Assembly: GCF_040448685.1 (NCBI RefSeq)
Contig: NZ_CP159290.1
Span: 1,674,001-1,738,000 of the forward strand
Reading direction: 5' to 3'
Length of the DNA stretch: 64,000 nucleotides
From: Cellulosimicrobium sp. ES-005
GTDB taxonomy: Bacteria; Actinomycetota; Actinomycetes; Actinomycetales; Cellulomonadaceae
Made by a program: the position numbers and the translations under genes
In this document: positions 61,564-64,000 of the stretch, piece by piece
How positions within the stretch are numbered: position 1 is the stretch's first letter
Layout: each line of letters starts with the position of its first letter
The notes under the pieces: generated by a model
What the model saw: only the letters and a program-made list of their open reading frames with translations
What the model was told of the DNA's origin: nothing
The model's database searches: none

Positions 61564-63162
61564 GTGATCACCGCTCACGGCGTCGAGCTGCGCGTCGGCG
61601 CCCGCGTCCTGCTGCACGAGGCGACCTTCCAGATCGCCTCGGGCGACCGGATCGGACTCGTCGGGCGCAACGGCGCCGGCAAGACGACCCTGACCAAGAC
61701 GCTCGCGGGGGAGACCCAGCCGACGGCCGGGAAGATCACGCGCGGCAACGACATCGGCTACCTGCCGCAGGACCCGCGCACGGGCGACCTCGACGTCATC
61801 GCGATGGACCGGGTGCTCTCGGCCCGCAGCCTCGACAAGATCGTGCGCCAGATGCGCGAGACCGAGGGTGCGATGGCGAGCGCCGACGTCGAGACGCACG
61901 AGGCCGCCATGGAGCGCTACCCGAAGCTCGAGGCGCGCTTCCTCGCCGCGGGCGGCTACGCGGCCGAGAGCGAGGCGCACCGCATCACGAGCAACCTCGG
62001 CCTCGACGACCGGGTGCTCGGGCAGCCGCTGAGCACGCTGTCCGGCGGTCAGCGCCGCCGCATCGAGCTCGCGCGCATCCTGTTCTCCGGGGTCGAGACG
62101 CTGCTCCTCGACGAGCCGACGAACCACCTCGACGCGGACTCGATCATCTGGCTGCGCGACTACCTCAAGTCGTACGGCGGCGGGTTCGTCGTGATCTCCC
62201 ACGACGTCGAGCTGCTGCGCGCGACCGTGAACAAGGTCTTCCACCTCGACGCGAACCGCGGCGAGCTCGACCAGTACAACCTCGGGTGGGACGCCTACCT
62301 CGCGCAGCGCGAGTCCGACGAGCGCCGCCGCCGTCGCGAGCGGCAGAACGCCGAGAAGAAGGCGGGCGCGCTGCTCGCCCAGGGCGAGAAGATGCGCGCC
62401 AAGGCCACGAAGGCCGTCGCCGCGCAGCAGATGATGCGCCGCGCCGAGAAGATGCTCGCGGGCATCGAGGGCGAGCGGCAGACCGACAAGGTCGCCAAGC
62501 TGCGGTTCCCCAAGCCGGCGCCGTGCGGCCGCACGCCGCTCACCGCGAGCGGGCTGTCCAAGGCGTACGGGTCGCAGGAGGTCTTCGCGGGCGTCGACCT
62601 CGCGATCGACCGCGGCAGCCGCGTCGTCGTGCTCGGCCTCAACGGCGCCGGCAAGACGACGCTCCTGCGCATCCTCGGCGGCGTCGAGCAGCCGGACACG
62701 GGCGAGGTGCACCCGGGCCACGGCCTGAAGATCGGCTACTACGCCCAGGAGCATGACACGCTCGACATGGACGCGACCGTCGTCGAGAACCTGCGCCACG
62801 CCGCGCCCGACCTCACCGACACGCAGGTGCGGTCCGTGCTCGGGTCGTTCCTGTTCTCCGGCGACGACGCGGACAAGCCGACCAAGGTGCTGTCCGGCGG
62901 GGAGAAGACGCGCCTCGCGCTCGCGACGCTCGTCGTCTCGGCCGCGAACGTGCTGCTCCTCGACGAGCCGACGAACAACCTCGACCCGGCGTCGCGCGCC
63001 GAGATCCTCGGGGCGCTCAAGACGTACGAGGGCGCGGTCGTCATGGTCACGCACGACGACGGCGCGGTCGAGGCGCTCGAGCCCGAGCGCGTCCTGCTGC
63101 TGCCGGACGGCGACGAGGACCTGTGGAGCGACGACTACGCGGAGCTCGTCTCGCTGGCCTGA
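61564..63162 (+). CDS. ABC-F family ATPase (translation factor or antibiotic-resistance type)
   Basis: A 532-residue protein with two ABC ATPase domains joined by a charged linker and no membrane segments. Walker A GRNGAGKTT and GLNGAGKTT, signature LSGGQRRRIELAR and LSGGEKTRLALAT, Walker B TLLLDEPTNHLD and VLLLDEPTNNLD. The linker (about residues 245-320) is Arg/Lys/Glu-rich, like the P-site tRNA-interaction motif of EttA/Uup-type proteins that act on the ribosome. The start is GTG with GAGAGG upstream. The C-terminus overlaps the convergent SURF1 gene by 28 nt. Confidence 0.92.
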   Translation: MITAHGVELRVGARVLLHEATFQIASGDRIGLVGRNGAGKTTLTKTLAGETQPTAGKITRGNDIGYLPQDPRTGDLDVIAMDRVLSARSLDKIVRQMRETEGAMASADVETHEAAMERYPKLEARFLAAGGYAAESEAHRITSNLGLDDRVLGQPLSTLSGGQRRRIELARILFSGVETLLLDEPTNHLDADSIIWLRDYLKSYGGGFVVISHDVELLRATVNKVFHLDANRGELDQYNLGWDAYLAQRESDERRRRRERQNAEKKAGALLAQGEKMRAKATKAVAAQQMMRRAEKMLAGIEGERQTDKVAKLRFPKPAPCGRTPLTASGLSKAYGSQEVFAGVDLAIDRGSRVVVLGLNGAGKTTLLRILGGVEQPDTGEVHPGHGLKIGYYAQEHDTLDMDATVVENLRHAAPDLTDTQVRSVLGSFLFSGDDADKPTKVLSGGEKTRLALATLVVSAANVLLLDEPTNNLDPASRAEILGALKTYEGAVVMVTHDDGAVEALEPERVLLLPDGDEDLWSDDYAELVSLA

Positions 63163-64000
63163 GCGGGCCGTCGGTCCGGCGCGGTCTCACGGCCTGCGCC
63201 GAGCTGGGCGTCGACGAGGGCGTCCTCCTCGTCCTCGGCGCTCGGCCGGCGGCTGCGCGGCTCACGCCGTGCGCGCGTGCCGGCGGGATCCCGGGCGGCG
63301 AGCAGGTCGCCCGCGGTGAGCGTCGTCTCCTCGCCGCGCGCGTCCCGGCGGGCGCGGCGGACCAGGAGCCAGAAGCCGGCGACCGCGCCGATCGCGAACA
63401 CGCCCCACTGGAACGCGTACGACAGGTGCGACCCCGGGTCGGTGTCGGGCTTGGGCAGCGCCTCCAGCGTCTCGGCCGCGGGCGGCACCTCCGTGCGGAG
63501 CTGGCCGTACGCGCCGACGGTCCGGCCCTCGGCCCACGCGGCGCCGTCGGGCCCGGCGGCGAGCACCTGGTCGGTGGCGACCGCCTGGACCTGCCCGTCG
63601 GGAGCGTCCCGGCCCGACGGCGGCTCGTCGCCGCGCAGCGTCACGGTCGCCTCGACCTCGCCCTCCGGGGGCACGGGGACGTCGCCCGGCGTGACGGCGT
63701 CGCTGCCGAGCGGCACGAACCCGCGGTCGACGACCACGACGAGCCCGTCGGGCGCGGACGGCGTGGGGTTCGTCACGAACGGGACGAGCACGTGAAAACC
63801 GGGGCTGCCGCCGACGGGGCGGTTGCGCAGGAGGACGGTCGCGTCGGTCTCGTAGCGGCCCACGAGCGTCACGGGACGCCAGAGGTCGGCCTCGTCGAGC
63901 GTGGCGCCCGGACCGTCGAGGACCTCGTCGACCGGGACGGGCTCGGACGTGTAGTTCGTCTCGATGCGCTCGATCTCCGCCTCGCGCGAGACGTACCGGT
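63135..64000 (-). CDS. SURF1-family cytochrome oxidase assembly protein, 5' partial
   Basis: The frame is open to the right window edge, so the N-terminus, including the first membrane helix, lies outside. Visible residues include RYVSREAEIERIETNY, LWRPVTLVGRYETDAT and VVVVDRGFVPLGS, typical of SURF1, with a second membrane helix (QWGVFAIGAVAGFWLLVRRA) and an acidic/Arg-rich tail of about 65 residues. SURF1 helps heme a insertion into cytochrome aa3 oxidase, which fits the ctaCDF genes here. It overlaps the ABC-F gene by 28 nt, tail to tail. Confidence 0.88.
   Translation of the reverse strand, partial: RYVSREAEIERIETNYTSEPVPVDEVLDGPGATLDEADLWRPVTLVGRYETDATVLLRNRPVGGSPGFHVLVPFVTNPTPSAPDGLVVVVDRGFVPLGSDAVTPGDVPVPPEGEVEATVTLRGDEPPSGRDAPDGQVQAVATDQVLAAGPDGAAWAEGRTVGAYGQLRTEVPPAAETLEALPKPDTDPGSHLSYAFQWGVFAIGAVAGFWLLVRRARRDARGEETTLTAGDLLAARDPAGTRARREPRSRRPSAEDEEDALVDAQLGAGRETAPDRRPAQASETSSA

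Overview
The window looks like chromosomal core DNA of a high-GC actinobacterium, most likely a Cellulomonadaceae/Promicromonosporaceae member (Cellulomonas, Cellulosimicrobium or Isoptericola type). The evidence is the very high GC (roughly 73-75% by eye), GTG/TTG starts, the actinobacterial gene order ctaCDF / ctaE-qcrCAB / trpD / fadD15 / aroG / pknL, the sigma-A gene next to a topoisomerase IV parE, and protein sequences of that lineage. I see no rRNA, tRNA, CRISPR, prophage or insertion sequence. The left-edge YczE-like gene and the right-edge SURF1 gene are cut by the window.

Layout. 0-11 kb holds accessory metabolism and transport: aldo/keto reductase, DUF3043 membrane protein, an MFS efflux pump with its TetR regulator, M20 peptidase, VOC proteins, thioesterase, a DJ-1/PfpI protein, nadA and glycerate kinase. 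11.5-22.3 kb is a respiratory and Fe-S block: erpA, a cysteine-desulfurase-like protein plus TusA, ctaCDF (cytochrome aa3), sodA, and divergent ctaE-qcrCAB (bc1 complex); a SURF1 assembly factor lies at the far right end. 22.6-39 kb follows the order of the Mycobacterium tuberculosis Rv2196-Rv2173 interval: trpD, exonuclease/GIY-YIG protein, FadD15-like ligase, PlsC, class II DAHP synthase, PknL-like kinase, its HTH partner and IdsA2. Glucokinase, PPi-phosphofructokinase and a NYN-domain protein are interspersed. 39-49 kb holds a lipoprotein, DUF4192, UspA, the primary sigma factor with a candidate SigR-type promoter, a zinc-ribbon DUF7455 protein, parE, a short CDF transporter, a DUF4430/membrane-protein pair and small enzymes. 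49.6-55.3 kb is a sugar/inositol accessory module: inositol-3-phosphate synthase, an array of TTGCC boxes, a secreted sugar isomerase-like protein and a frameshifted secreted sugar dehydrogenase. 55.4-64 kb holds metH, a tandem GNAT protein, a YpfJ metallopeptidase, an ABC-F ATPase and SURF1.

A recurrent theme is start-proximal promoters. At least sixteen genes have a TANNNT hexamer ending 6 or 7 nt before an ATG/GTG, so leaderless transcription is probably common here. Most convergent junctions carry long GC-rich hairpins. The observations most worth following are a cysteine desulfurase homologue that keeps its sulfur-accepting Cys but has lost its PLP-site residues, GGAAT/C-N18-GTT promoters ahead of sigA and erpA, the TTGCC-box array, a perfect 26-bp inverted repeat beside sodA, and a palindromic -10 shared by two divergent genes. 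I did not find a clearly new multi-gene system; most of the window is ordinary core genome.
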